Below, in pieces: positions 6,078-15,200 of a DNA stretch of 16,417 bases. Position numbers and translations under genes: made by a program. Under the pieces are notes generated by a model. The model saw only the letters and a program-made list of their open reading frames with translations. It ran no database searches and had not been told where the DNA came from. This stretch comes from JAVWGW01 sp036651575 (GTDB taxonomy: Bacteria; Actinomycetota; Coriobacteriia; Coriobacteriales; Eggerthellaceae): contig JAVVXN010000034.1 in NCBI GenBank assembly GCA_036651575.1, positions 1-16,417 on the forward strand, read 5' to 3'. Position 1 is the first letter of the stretch; the number at the start of each line of letters is the position of its first letter.

Positions 6078-6902
6078 ATGCTCGAAGTCGTCCTCGCAAT
6101 CCCTTTCTGGCTTGAATTTGCCGCCTCTATGGCAGGTGGCATTTCTGGTGCCATGAGCGCCGTCAAGGCAAAATTCGATATCTTCGGCACGATCTGCATC
6201 GCCGTCGTCTGCGGTTTGCTGGGGGGCGTCATCCGCGATGTTCTCTTGCAGGATTATGGTATCTACGCGTTTCAGAAGCCAACATTGATCCTCGCTTGCG
6301 TCATCGCCGCAATCGTTGTGTTCTATTTTGGCAAGTTGATTACCTACCTCGACCCGGTGGTTGATTTCCTCGATGCCCTATCGGTTGGACTGTGGGCCGT
6401 TATCAGCGTCGGGAAAGGACTTTCGGCAGGCCTCGACGTCGTTCCTGCAGTCATCTTGGGCACCATCACCGCCGTCGGTGGCGGGATTGCCCGTGACGTG
6501 TTGATGAACCGGGAGGTTGCCGTATTTCAGGCCGGTACGCTCTACGGCAGCGCCTCGCTCATCGGGTCGGTTGTCTTCGCCCTGATGAAGCAGAATCATA
6601 TTCTCGAAAACTGGGCAGCACTGGGGTGCGTCGCCATGGTACTGTTTTTGCGTTACGCTTCAGAATTTTTCGGTTGGCACACCACGCCGCCGCGAGACTA
6701 CAGCGACACCGTTGCCGAAATCGTTGCCAAACCAGCTAAGGTGATCGCAAAAAAAAGCAAGCCCCCCACCGAGATTGCAGGACGCAGTCATCGAAAAATT
6801 ACGCGACCCGTTACCAAAGTCGACAAGACCGGAGATATCGGAGAGCCGATCGAAATCATAAAACCTGCTCCTAAAAGCACCAAACATCGAACCAGAGATT
6901 AA
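6078..6902 (+). CDS. TRIC/UPF0126 family membrane channel protein
   Basis: A membrane protein of 274 residues with two copies of the glycine-rich UPF0126 repeat: GLLGGVIRDVLL (residues 47-57) and AVGGGIARDVLM (132-143). About seven membrane segments span residues 8-197, as in prokaryotic TRIC cation channels (YadS-like). The final 70 residues form a Lys/Arg/Pro-rich cytoplasmic tail not usual for the short (about 205 residue) family members. No clear Shine-Dalgarno precedes the ATG, which lies 3 nt after the previous stop, so re-initiation or coupling is likely. It is paired with a phospholipase-like protein; the functional link is unknown. Confidence 0.75.
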   Translation: MLEVVLAIPFWLEFAASMAGGISGAMSAVKAKFDIFGTICIAVVCGLLGGVIRDVLLQDYGIYAFQKPTLILACVIAAIVVFYFGKLITYLDPVVDFLDALSVGLWAVISVGKGLSAGLDVVPAVILGTITAVGGGIARDVLMNREVAVFQAGTLYGSASLIGSVVFALMKQNHILENWAALGCVAMVLFLRYASEFFGWHTTPPRDYSDTVAEIVAKPAKVIAKKSKPPTEIAGRSHRKITRPVTKVDKTGDIGEPIEIIKPAPKSTKHRTRD

Positions 6903-6915
6903 GGCCACCCTCAAA

Positions 6916-7050
6916 ACACCGCGCGGTGTCGGGCTTGTGCCAAAGTGCCCCGGAAAGATCGCTCGCCCACAAAAGCCGAGGAGCTCCAGCTTTTCAGCGT
7001 GCTCCCCGTACGTACGCGCGCGAAGGGTACGGGGACTTTGAGCGGCGAGC
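6916..7050. repeat. Nested inverted repeats between convergent genes
   Basis: The 179-nt gap between the TRIC-like gene and the DUF47 gene holds several inverted repeats. These are the palindrome ACACCGCGCGGTGT (6916-6929), GCTCGCC/GGCGAGC (6961-6967/7044-7050), AAAAGC/GCTTTT (6971-6976/6989-6994) and CCCCGTAC/GTACGGGG (7004-7011/7027-7034). CAAAGT/ACTTTG (6941-6946/7035-7040) crosses the second pair. CCACCAGG is directly repeated at 7054 and 7069. No clear T-run follows, so this is not an ordinary terminator. It may terminate both converging transcripts or be a structured RNA. Confidence 0.4.
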
Positions 7051-7081
7051 AACCCACCAGGAAAGGTGCCACCAGGCTAAA

Positions 7082-7711
7082 CTAGACGTTCTTGAGAAGA
7101 ATCGAATTCATCATGTCAGCCGTATGCTCGCAAGCATCGCAGCATTTTTCCATGCGTTCGTAAAGCTTCGACCACACGATAACGCGCATGGGCGTATCTT
7201 TGTCACTGGTATGCAGGCGACGGATGGTGCGCATAAACAGCACGTCCGCCTCTTCTTCATACGTGTTCACGTCAATGAGGAGATTTTTGAAGTTCTTCGA
7301 CTTCTTGAAGTTACGGAAATCGCCCATGGCCATCTCAAGCGCTTCGCAGCTTTTGAGCATGATGCTCGCAAACTCAACCGCCGCATGATGCATGGTATGA
7401 ACATCGTACATGTAAAAACGCTGCATCACGTCTTCAATGTAGTCGATGATTTCGTCGAGGTACTGCGCGAGCCCCAAAATATCTTCGCGATCAAAGGGCG
7501 GCATGAAGTCGGTGGCGATGGCCATATAAATGCTGTGGGTGATTTCGTCACCTTCATTTTCGAGTTCATGTGCCTTCCCGATGGCCTTTTCAAGCTCTTC
7601 GGCTGTCGTAAAGTGCGCAATGGAGTCAACCAGCAGCTTTGCTTCCTTAACCGCTACGTGAGCCTGACTCTCGAACGCATCGAAATAATCGAACTTATGC
7701 TTCTTGCCCAT
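7082..7711 (-). CDS. DUF47 (PhoU-like) partner of phosphate permease
   Basis: An all-helical 209-residue cytosolic protein of the DUF47/PhoU_div family, often encoded next to Pit transporters and thought to modulate their activity. Acidic metal-binding-type motifs typical of PhoU folds are visible: HELENEGDEITH (about residues 48-59) and NTYEEEADVLF (about 149-159). GGGAGAG lies 4-5 nt before the ATG. The gene follows the phosphate permease with a 9-nt gap, so the two are surely co-transcribed and probably work together. No Pho box is apparent. Confidence 0.88.
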   Translation of the reverse strand: MGKKHKFDYFDAFESQAHVAVKEAKLLVDSIAHFTTAEELEKAIGKAHELENEGDEITHSIYMAIATDFMPPFDREDILGLAQYLDEIIDYIEDVMQRFYMYDVHTMHHAAVEFASIMLKSCEALEMAMGDFRNFKKSKNFKNLLIDVNTYEEEADVLFMRTIRRLHTSDKDTPMRVIVWSKLYERMEKCCDACEHTADMMNSILLKNV

Positions 7712-7720
7712 AATCTCTCC

Positions 7721-8773
7721 CTAGGAAAACAGTAAGAATACTTTTGCGAAAACAAAGCCCATGAGACCGCAACCGGGAAAGGTTAACACCCACGTCTTCA
7801 CCATGTCAATTGCGATACTCCACTTGACGGCTTTCGTCCGTTTAGCAGCACCCACACCCATAATGGCCGTTGTTTTCGTGTGGGTCGTAGAAACCGGCAA
7901 ACCGCCGAAGGTGGCTAAAAGCAAACAGATAACTGCCGAAAAACTTGCAGCAAATCCCTGATATTTCTCAAGCTTCACCATATCCATGCCGACGCTTTTA
8001 ATAATTTTCTTACCGCCGATCGCGGTGCCAATACCCATGTTGAGCGCACAAAAAATCATGAGCCACAGGGGTAATACCATCTGGTCAGCCTGACCGATAC
8101 CCGTCGCAAGCGTGATTGCCAAAACAAAGATACTCATGAATTTTTGGCCGTCCTGGGCGCCGTGCATAAACGCCACACCAGCTCCCGCGGCAATTTGAGC
8201 CCATTTGAAACCATGATCGAGCTTGGTGCGATCAAACCTGCTGAATATCTTCCCCACAACTTTCGAGGTAACCCAGCCCAGGCCAAATCCCAAAAACGTA
8301 GAGAGCAAAATACCGTAGATAACCTTCATCCACTCGGCTCCATTAATACCACCGAAACCACCTTGCAGCGCCACCGCCGCACCGGTAAGACCGGCGATAA
8401 GCGAATGAGACTGGCTGGTAGGAATACCGAAATACCACGCGGTGGCGCCCCAGACGATAATGGCAACCATCGCAGCGAGAAGAGCAAGCAACGCCTGATG
8501 CTGATTACCCCCGAAATCAACCATATGAAAAATCGTGGCAGCAACCGCCGAAGAGACCAAAGTGATGACCAAAAGGCCTAAAAAGTTACAGACAGCGGCC
8601 ATGGCAATAGCCGGTCCTGCTTTCATGCACCGCGTCGACACCACCGTCGCAATCGCGTTAGGAGCATCGGTTGCCCCGTTTACGATAATCACGCCAATGT
8701 TCAAAACCGTTACCGCAACCAACATAGGATTCGACAACAACGACGCGAGAAAAGTACCCCACTCTATAGTCAC
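7721..8773 (-). CDS. pit: Inorganic phosphate transporter, PiT family
   Basis: A polytopic membrane protein of 350 residues that imports phosphate, usually as a metal-phosphate complex driven by the proton gradient. Both halves of the PHO-4 signature are present: NGATDAPNAIATVVSTR near residues 32-48 and GLPVSTTHTKTTAIMGVG near the C terminus. The region GIPTSQSHSLIAGLTGAA (about 116-133) is also typical. The start is a GTG at 8773, preceded by GAAGGGAAG; no ATG lies nearby in frame. It is followed after 9 nt by the DUF47 gene. Related anion permeases for sulfate exist in the superfamily, but the DUF47 neighbour argues for phosphate. Confidence 0.9.
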   Translation of the reverse strand: MTIEWGTFLASLLSNPMLVAVTVLNIGVIIVNGATDAPNAIATVVSTRCMKAGPAIAMAAVCNFLGLLVITLVSSAVAATIFHMVDFGGNQHQALLALLAAMVAIIVWGATAWYFGIPTSQSHSLIAGLTGAAVALQGGFGGINGAEWMKVIYGILLSTFLGFGLGWVTSKVVGKIFSRFDRTKLDHGFKWAQIAAGAGVAFMHGAQDGQKFMSIFVLAITLATGIGQADQMVLPLWLMIFCALNMGIGTAIGGKKIIKSVGMDMVKLEKYQGFAASFSAVICLLLATFGGLPVSTTHTKTTAIMGVGAAKRTKAVKWSIAIDMVKTWVLTFPGCGLMGFVFAKVFLLFS

Positions 8774-8976
8774 TTGCTTCCCTTCAACAACACAACAGGA
8801 AAAATACCGAAATCAAAGTTTAACGCAAATTTGATAACCCATAAAGCGCAGAAAGCGCATTTTACCGAGTTAACGCCTCCCAGTATCAAATCCGTGTAAA
8901 ATTTCTCCTTAAAGAAGGTATTTTGCCTCTGGTAAGCCTTTTTCTGGCACCTTAAATCGAAAAGGAAACAGACCCC

Positions 8977-9642
8977 TTAATACCGGGCAAACACCCGACC
9001 GCGCTCAGCACCAATCGTGGTCAGGTTGTTGTGCCCCGGCAAAACAAGGGTGTTATCGGGAAGCTGAGCGAGCCGCTTGAGCGACGTGCGCATATCCGAC
9101 ATACTCCCCCCCTTAAAATCCGTACGGCCAATACTGCCGAAGAACAAGGTATCTCCCGAAATCAAAACGGGTGCCCCTTTCGTATCGGCCCCCGATTTCG
9201 GGTCGAGATATAAACAGATGCTTCCTTCCGTGTGTCCCGGTGTCGCAATCACCTTCCACGACATATTCCCTATCGCTATCGTGTCCCCATCGCTTACCCG
9301 CTGATCCACCGGGCAGGGCGGCGCGGACGGAAACGAACCTTCTCCCTCTCGGGAAGGATGCTCGATTGCGCCAGCATCGATTGCAGAAGCGATGACCGGC
9401 GCACCCGTCGCACGACGCAGCGCTGCCGCAACATCGACGTGATCGTGATGGCGGTGCGTCAAAACAATCGCCTCGGGTTTTCGGCCTCCCAGCGCGGAGA
9501 GGATCGCATCCACGTCAGAGGAAGGATCTACCACAAACGTAGCGGCATCATCGGAAATGATGAACGTATTGTTTTCGATAGGACCAAGAACGAGAAACTC
9601 AAGAGAAACGCACCCCTTGTTAACCGTGTAGATATCAGTCAT
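8977..9642 (-). CDS. Metallo-beta-lactamase-fold hydrolase (glyoxalase II-like)
   Basis: A 221-residue cytosolic enzyme of the metallo-beta-lactamase superfamily, closest in motif order to hydroxyacylglutathione hydrolase/YcbL-type proteins. Metal ligands are THRHHDH (His63, His65, Asp67, His68), ATPGHTEGS (His137), SGDTLFFGSIGRTDF (Asp164) and LPGHNN (His204). I chose the ATG at 9642 because AAAGGAAG lies about 7 nt upstream; an in-frame ATG at 9681 would almost touch the rel stop and lacks a site. It lies 39 nt after rel and probably belongs to the same transcript, a common arrangement beside rel in actinobacteria and Firmicutes. The natural thioester substrate is unknown. Confidence 0.85.
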   Translation of the reverse strand: MTDIYTVNKGCVSLEFLVLGPIENNTFIISDDAATFVVDPSSDVDAILSALGGRKPEAIVLTHRHHDHVDVAAALRRATGAPVIASAIDAGAIEHPSREGEGSFPSAPPCPVDQRVSDGDTIAIGNMSWKVIATPGHTEGSICLYLDPKSGADTKGAPVLISGDTLFFGSIGRTDFKGGSMSDMRTSLKRLAQLPDNTLVLPGHNNLTTIGAERGRVFARY

Positions 9643-9681
9643 AGTGCTTCCTTTCAAATTTACGCTTACCCGTTTTCGCAC

Positions 9682-12252
9682 CTATCGCTCCACAACGGTA
9701 TTGCGCGCATTTCGTTTACCTTTGCGTACCACTTCTCCCGGCATCATACGACGCGCCTCGAAAACTCCAGCGATAGCGCGCACCTTGGAGGTGATCTTTT
9801 CGATTGCGGTAATATCTGACACCTGGAAAAGAAAACGCATTTCAACCATGCCATCACGATGGGATGCCGTTGTACAGGAAAGCACGTTGGCGCCCATGTC
9901 GGCCAACGTAACCGTCACATCACGTAAAAGGTTCATGCGATCGAGCGCTTCGATAAACACTTCAACCTTGTACGACATCTCATTGCTGGGCATCGACTCC
10001 CACGAAACATCGATAATGCGCTCCGGGTGCTCCATAAGGCTTTGGGCGTTAGGACAGTCGGCGCGATGGATCGAAACCCCTCGACCGCGCGTGACAAATC
10101 CGACAATATCGTCACCGGGAACGGGATTGCAGCAGCGGGAAAGGCGCACCAGCACGTCTTCGACACCCTTGACGACCACACCATTCGAACTGTGGGCTTC
10201 ATGCTTCTTGGGACGCTTGACGCTCGTCAGCATCGGAGGTAATTTGCCCGTCGAAGAAGAAGACATCCCAAATCCAGGTGTTTCAGCCTCTTCGGTACCG
10301 CGATCAACAAGAATCTTTAATAGACGATTGGCAACGTGGGTGGAGCTTTCCTTGTTGGTACCGATATTGACCAGCATATCTTCGGCATCGTTGTACCCGA
10401 GATGCTCCGACACCGTCTTGATAGCGCGCATGCTCTGTGCGCTTGATATGCCGATGCCATGCTTGCGCATTTCGCGCGACAGCTTATCGCGACCAACCTG
10501 CAGATCGTCGCTGCGGCTTACCTTCGAAAAGTACGAACGGATCTTGCTGCGCGCCGAGGGTGTTTTCACCAGATTGAGCCAGTCGCGCGAGGGGGTCGCG
10601 CTTTTCTGGGTGAGCACATCAACGCGATCGCCCATCTGCAGCTGATAGCTTAAGGGAACAATGGAGCCATTGACCTTGGCACCAACGCAGTGATTGCCAA
10701 CTTCTGTGTGGATGGCATAGGCAAAATCGACCGGGGTCGACCCGGTTCGCAAGCTTAAAACTTCACCTTTTGGCGTAAACACGAACACTTCAGTGGGAGC
10801 CAAGTCGACCTTGAGTGACTTCAAGAACTCACGTGAGTCCCGTGTTTCATCCTGCCAGTCGACCATCTGGCGCAACCACGCAAGCTGCTGGTCGAGATTT
10901 TCATCAACCCGTGAGCTTTTTTCTTTGTAGCGCCAGTGCGCGGCCACCCCATATTCGCTCATGCGGTGCATTTCTTCGGTGCGAATTTGGACTTCAAGCG
11001 GACGGCCGGCAGGACCGATAACCGTCGTGTGAAGACTTTGATACATATTAAATTTCGGCATGGCGATATAGTCTTTGAATCGCCCGGGCATCGGATGCCA
11101 GAGACTGTGCACCGCGCCAAGCGCCGAATAGCAATCTTTAACCGATTTCACGATAATACGCACGGCGATCAAGTCGTAAATCTCAGAAAAGCCTTTGCCC
11201 TTTTTCGTCATCTTCTGGTAGATGGAATAGAGATGCTTCGGACGACCCATAATCTGCGAGCGAACCCCGACCTTGCTCATCTCCCCATGAAGGATGTCGA
11301 TGATCTCGGCAAGATAATCCTCGCGCTCTTCACGGCTTTCTGCAACCATGCGCGAAACCTGCTTGAACTTATTGGGCTCCAGATAGTAAAACGACAGATC
11401 TTCCAATTCCCACTTAATGGAGCTAATGCCCAAACGGTGAGCAATCGGTGCGTAGATTTCAAGCGTTTCACGACTTTTAAAAATGCGTCGATCTTCCTTT
11501 AAAGCCCCCAACGTGCGCATGTTGTGCAGGCGATCTGCCAGCTTGATAACGATGACGCGAATATCTTTGCTCATCGCGACAAACATTTTACGGATAGTTT
11601 GCGCCTGCTCGTCCGAAAGCGTTTCCACCTCGATGCGCGTAATCTTCGTAACCCCATCGACCAGCTGCGCAATGGCGGGGCTGAATTCGGTTTCCACCTG
11701 CTCAAGCGTCACCGAGGAATCCTCCACCGTATCGTGGAGTAAAGCGGCGCACATCGTTTCGACGTCCATCCGCAAATCAGACAGGATCAGGGTCACCTCA
11801 ACGGGATGAGCGATAAACGGCTCTCCGCTCTTGCGACATTGGCCCTGGTGGGCGGCGCGTGCAAAAATGAAAGCTTTTTCTAGCATCTTTTCAGCGTCAT
11901 CGTTTAAGTACACACTCGTCACGCGGCGCAACTCTTCAAAACGCTGTTCAGGCGTCAATTCTCCCAAGGTGCTAGGGAGGTCACTTTTGGCGCCCGACGA
12001 AAAATTGAGAACAGCAGAACGGGATCGGCCTATTAACTCTTCAGCTTTATCATCTTCTTGCTTTGCCAAAACCGGATCGAGCGGCTCTCCAATCAAATCG
12101 TCACCCGTCGACAGAGGGGATTTGACGTCTAAGCCTTCTTGGGCCCGCACCGCCTTCGAGACCCCCGAAGCAAGCTGCTGTCTTTCGGGCTCTTCGCGTG
12201 TCTTGCTTTTCGATGCCACTTTTTCTTCCTTTTCTTGCGTTCCCTTATTCAT
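9682..12252 (-). CDS. rel: Bifunctional (p)ppGpp synthetase/hydrolase
   Basis: Makes and degrades the alarmone (p)ppGpp in the stringent response; ribosome-associated in known family members. The 856-residue order is: a charged, probably disordered extension (1-105); HD hydrolase domain with LLHDTVEDS (His173-Asp174, Glu177-Asp178) and RLHNMRTL; synthetase domain (about 330-445) with GRPKHLYSIYQKM, YDLIAVRI and RFKDYIA; TGS (about 486-550); conserved-cysteine region RCCNPVPGDDIVGFVTRG; and a C-terminal ACT. The intact HD residues and RxKD signature indicate a bifunctional Rel rather than a hydrolase-dead RelA. The N-terminal extension makes it roughly 100 residues longer than usual. Its ATG overlaps the recJ-helicase stop region by 8 nt (ATGAATAA), suggesting translational coupling. 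Confidence 0.95.
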   Translation of the reverse strand: MNKGTQEKEEKVASKSKTREEPERQQLASGVSKAVRAQEGLDVKSPLSTGDDLIGEPLDPVLAKQEDDKAEELIGRSRSAVLNFSSGAKSDLPSTLGELTPEQRFEELRRVTSVYLNDDAEKMLEKAFIFARAAHQGQCRKSGEPFIAHPVEVTLILSDLRMDVETMCAALLHDTVEDSSVTLEQVETEFSPAIAQLVDGVTKITRIEVETLSDEQAQTIRKMFVAMSKDIRVIVIKLADRLHNMRTLGALKEDRRIFKSRETLEIYAPIAHRLGISSIKWELEDLSFYYLEPNKFKQVSRMVAESREEREDYLAEIIDILHGEMSKVGVRSQIMGRPKHLYSIYQKMTKKGKGFSEIYDLIAVRIIVKSVKDCYSALGAVHSLWHPMPGRFKDYIAMPKFNMYQSLHTTVIGPAGRPLEVQIRTEEMHRMSEYGVAAHWRYKEKSSRVDENLDQQLAWLRQMVDWQDETRDSREFLKSLKVDLAPTEVFVFTPKGEVLSLRTGSTPVDFAYAIHTEVGNHCVGAKVNGSIVPLSYQLQMGDRVDVLTQKSATPSRDWLNLVKTPSARSKIRSYFSKVSRSDDLQVGRDKLSREMRKHGIGISSAQSMRAIKTVSEHLGYNDAEDMLVNIGTNKESSTHVANRLLKILVDRGTEEAETPGFGMSSSSTGKLPPMLTSVKRPKKHEAHSSNGVVVKGVEDVLVRLSRCCNPVPGDDIVGFVTRGRGVSIHRADCPNAQSLMEHPERIIDVSWESMPSNEMSYKVEVFIEALDRMNLLRDVTVTLADMGANVLSCTTASHRDGMVEMRFLFQVSDITAIEKITSKVRAIAGVFEARRMMPGEVVRKGKRNARNTVVER

Positions 12253-15200
12253 ATCCGCCCCCTTTTTTCGTCTCCTCCGGCAAGATTGGCCGAGATAACC
12301 GCATACGCAACGTTGACTCGCTCGCCTTGAGCACCCAATCGTGAAACGTCATAGATATAGCGATTTCATCGAGGCCTTCGCGGTAGCGCACGCTATCGGT
12401 AAGTTCAACTTTAGCCTGCGCATCACGCACATGAATACTGCGCGTCGGCACGCCGCGCACCGTCGTCGTGTGCGTTTCGATAAGACCAAGCTCGCGAAAC
12501 ACCGCAACACCGCACGCCGCAGCAGCTTCAGGAAGCGGCGGCTGAGCGGCTATCGATGGTGTCGCTTGCGCCAAATCGGCATCACTCGCCGTGAAAAAAT
12601 CATCGTGCGCATCGTGCTGCATGCGACGCAGTTCGCGATACACCTGAGCCATGCAATCGTGATCGGGGGTTGCGGCATCAAGAATCCGCTTATTGATGGC
12701 AGCGTCGCTGCGACCAAACAGCAAATGGATAAACGCCGGCTGCCCATCACGCCCGGCACGACCACTCATCTGATTGAGCTCAACTTCGTTAAAAGGTAAA
12801 TGATAGAGCACAACGTGTCGAATATTGGAAATATTGACCCCTTCTCCAAACGCGGAGGTCGCAACAAGTACGCAGAGCGCATCGGTGCGAAACAACTCTT
12901 CAACACGCTTTCGTTCCGTCCGCGAAAGACCCGCATTATAAAAGCCAATCAGCGGTGCCATCTGGGGAACCTGCTTACGCAGCATGCGGGCAAGCGAGAC
13001 GGACTGCTCGCGCGAGTTTACGTAAATGACCGTCTTTTCGCCTCCGGCGATAAGGTTGGCAAGATAATTTTCGCGTTTTTTGAGATTTCGCTGGTCGTCA
13101 ACCTTGAGGTTTTCGCGCACCGTTTCATCAAAGACACGGCGAGTGATGCCCAAGGTCGAAGTAATATCTTCCGCAATTTCCGTTTTTGCAGTAGCCGTCA
13201 GAGCCAAAACGACCGGCTTTCCCAAACGAGCAATCGAATCTCCGAGATGCGCATAGACCAAACGATTTCCGGCCTTTGCAAGACCGATATGGTGCGCCTC
13301 GTCAACGACAACAAACCCGACGCGCCCCGTACGTTCAAACTCCGCCGCATGAAAACTGAGGAATTCAGGGGTGGTCAACACGATATCGTAGACGCCCTTT
13401 GCAATGCCTGAAAAGATTTGGTGGCGCTCTTCCGGTGTCGACTCGCCGGTCAATACCGCGTTCGAAACGCCAAACCCTTTGAGCACTTCACTGATATGAA
13501 ACGCCTGATCGGCGATGAGAGCCCTCAAGGGATACACGAATAAACTCACCCGGTGATACAAAAGGGCCTGGCAGGCGGCGTGCACCTGGAAGGTAAGCGA
13601 TTTTCCCCGGCCCGTTGCCATGACGGCAAGAACCGATTCCCCCCGGTCAAGCGCTTCAAGCACCTCGCGCTGCGAGTCGTGAAGGGAGGCGTCACCGATA
13701 AAGGCCTCAATGACCGCATCCCGCAATCCCGACGGATCACCTTGAGCACGTTTTTCCCAAAATGCCCTATTCTTCTCCAAGGCGGCTTCGTATCGCTCGA
13801 CTTCTTCGGCGTCTTCAGGACAGTCAGCGCACAGATCAGCATCGCTTGTCGCGTAGAGATCCGCCACAAAACTGAGTGATTCCGAGTTGAGACACGCTTC
13901 CAATGCAGCACAAGGCTCGGCCGGAGCAAGCGAAGAAAGCATGGCCTTAACGGAACGACGGCCACGCCATTCATCGATTTGCACCTCAAAGGCGGCATTG
14001 ACGACACTGCCGCAATGCATGAGCGTTTCGATGTCTGAGCAGTGAAACATGATGGCCGCAATAGAATACTTACCATCGGTTAACGTGCAGGAGAAGTGAT
14101 TCTTTTCCGCCCCGACCGCACGGCAATTCGTCAGCATGATATCGCGCGCAAGATAACGAGGGAGGGGATTTTCCTGTCCGAACGGAGCGAGTCCCTGCAG
14201 GCGACCGACGTTTTCAAGCGTTAGCTCTTCCAGATCTATACACGTATCGATATCGATCCGAGGGTGGAAACACTCAGGAGAAAGTGCCGCCATATAGTCG
14301 CAAAGGCGGCGCGTGAATTCAGGAAGTTTTTCGGCGGGCAGCGTAACTCCGACCGCCGCTTCATGTCCACCAAAACGCGTGATTAAATCCGAGCAACTTT
14401 CAACCGCCCGAAACAAATTGACCTGCCCAACGCTTCGACCACTGCCGCGCGCTTCGCCGTCCTCTATCGTAAAGAGGAGTGCCGGCACTCCGTACGTATT
14501 GACGAGACGGCTTGCAACGATACCTTTTACGCCCTCGTGCCAACCCTCACCTGCCACAACCAAAACACGCTGGCCATGATAGTTTTCAGCCGCTTGGACC
14601 TTGGCGACTTCGGCCAACTCAGCCTCGATGGAGCGGCGGCGGTCGTTGACGGCCTCCAGCTCGGCAGCCTTAGCGCACGCCTCCTCAAAACTGTCAGTCA
14701 GCAGCAGATCGAGCGCAAGTTGCGCATCCCCCATGCGACCGGCGGCGTTAAGGCGCGGGATAATAGAAAAACTCAAATTCGTTGCGGCAACGGGCTTATC
14801 GGCAGCGCCCGCTTGCGCCAAAAGCGCAGCGATACAACCGCGCGGCGCCTCGTTCATGCGCGCAATACCCTCAAAGACAAGCGCACGGTTGCCGTCGCGC
14901 ATCGGCATAAGATCAGCCACGGTACCCAGTGTTGCAAGATCGACATAATCGCGCCACAAATGCGGCTTACCGAAACGAGCCCCCAGTGCTTGGGTAATCT
15001 TTAGGGCAACTCCCACTCCAGCCAAAATGGAGCTTGGACAGGTTTCGTCAAGCTTGGGGTCGCACACCGGAATGCCTTCGGGCACGAGATCGGTCGGCTC
15101 GTGATGATCGGTGATAACGACTTCGATGCCCGCTTTCTGCAAAATCTTTACTTCTTCTTTGCAGGCGACGCCGCAGTCAACGGTAATCAAATAGTCGCAA

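Noticed and set aside
6926..7735. Plus-strand 269-codon frame opposite the DUF47 gene
   Set aside because: The minus-strand DUF47 gene has clear motifs, start signal and operon partner; this frame is its antisense shadow.
8774..8976. Promoter for pit (TTGATA and TAAAAT on the minus strand near 8860-8890)
   Set aside because: The two hexamers are 19 nt apart, beyond the usual spacing, and no better pair or Pho box is visible; the 203-nt gap otherwise shows only short weak inverted repeats.
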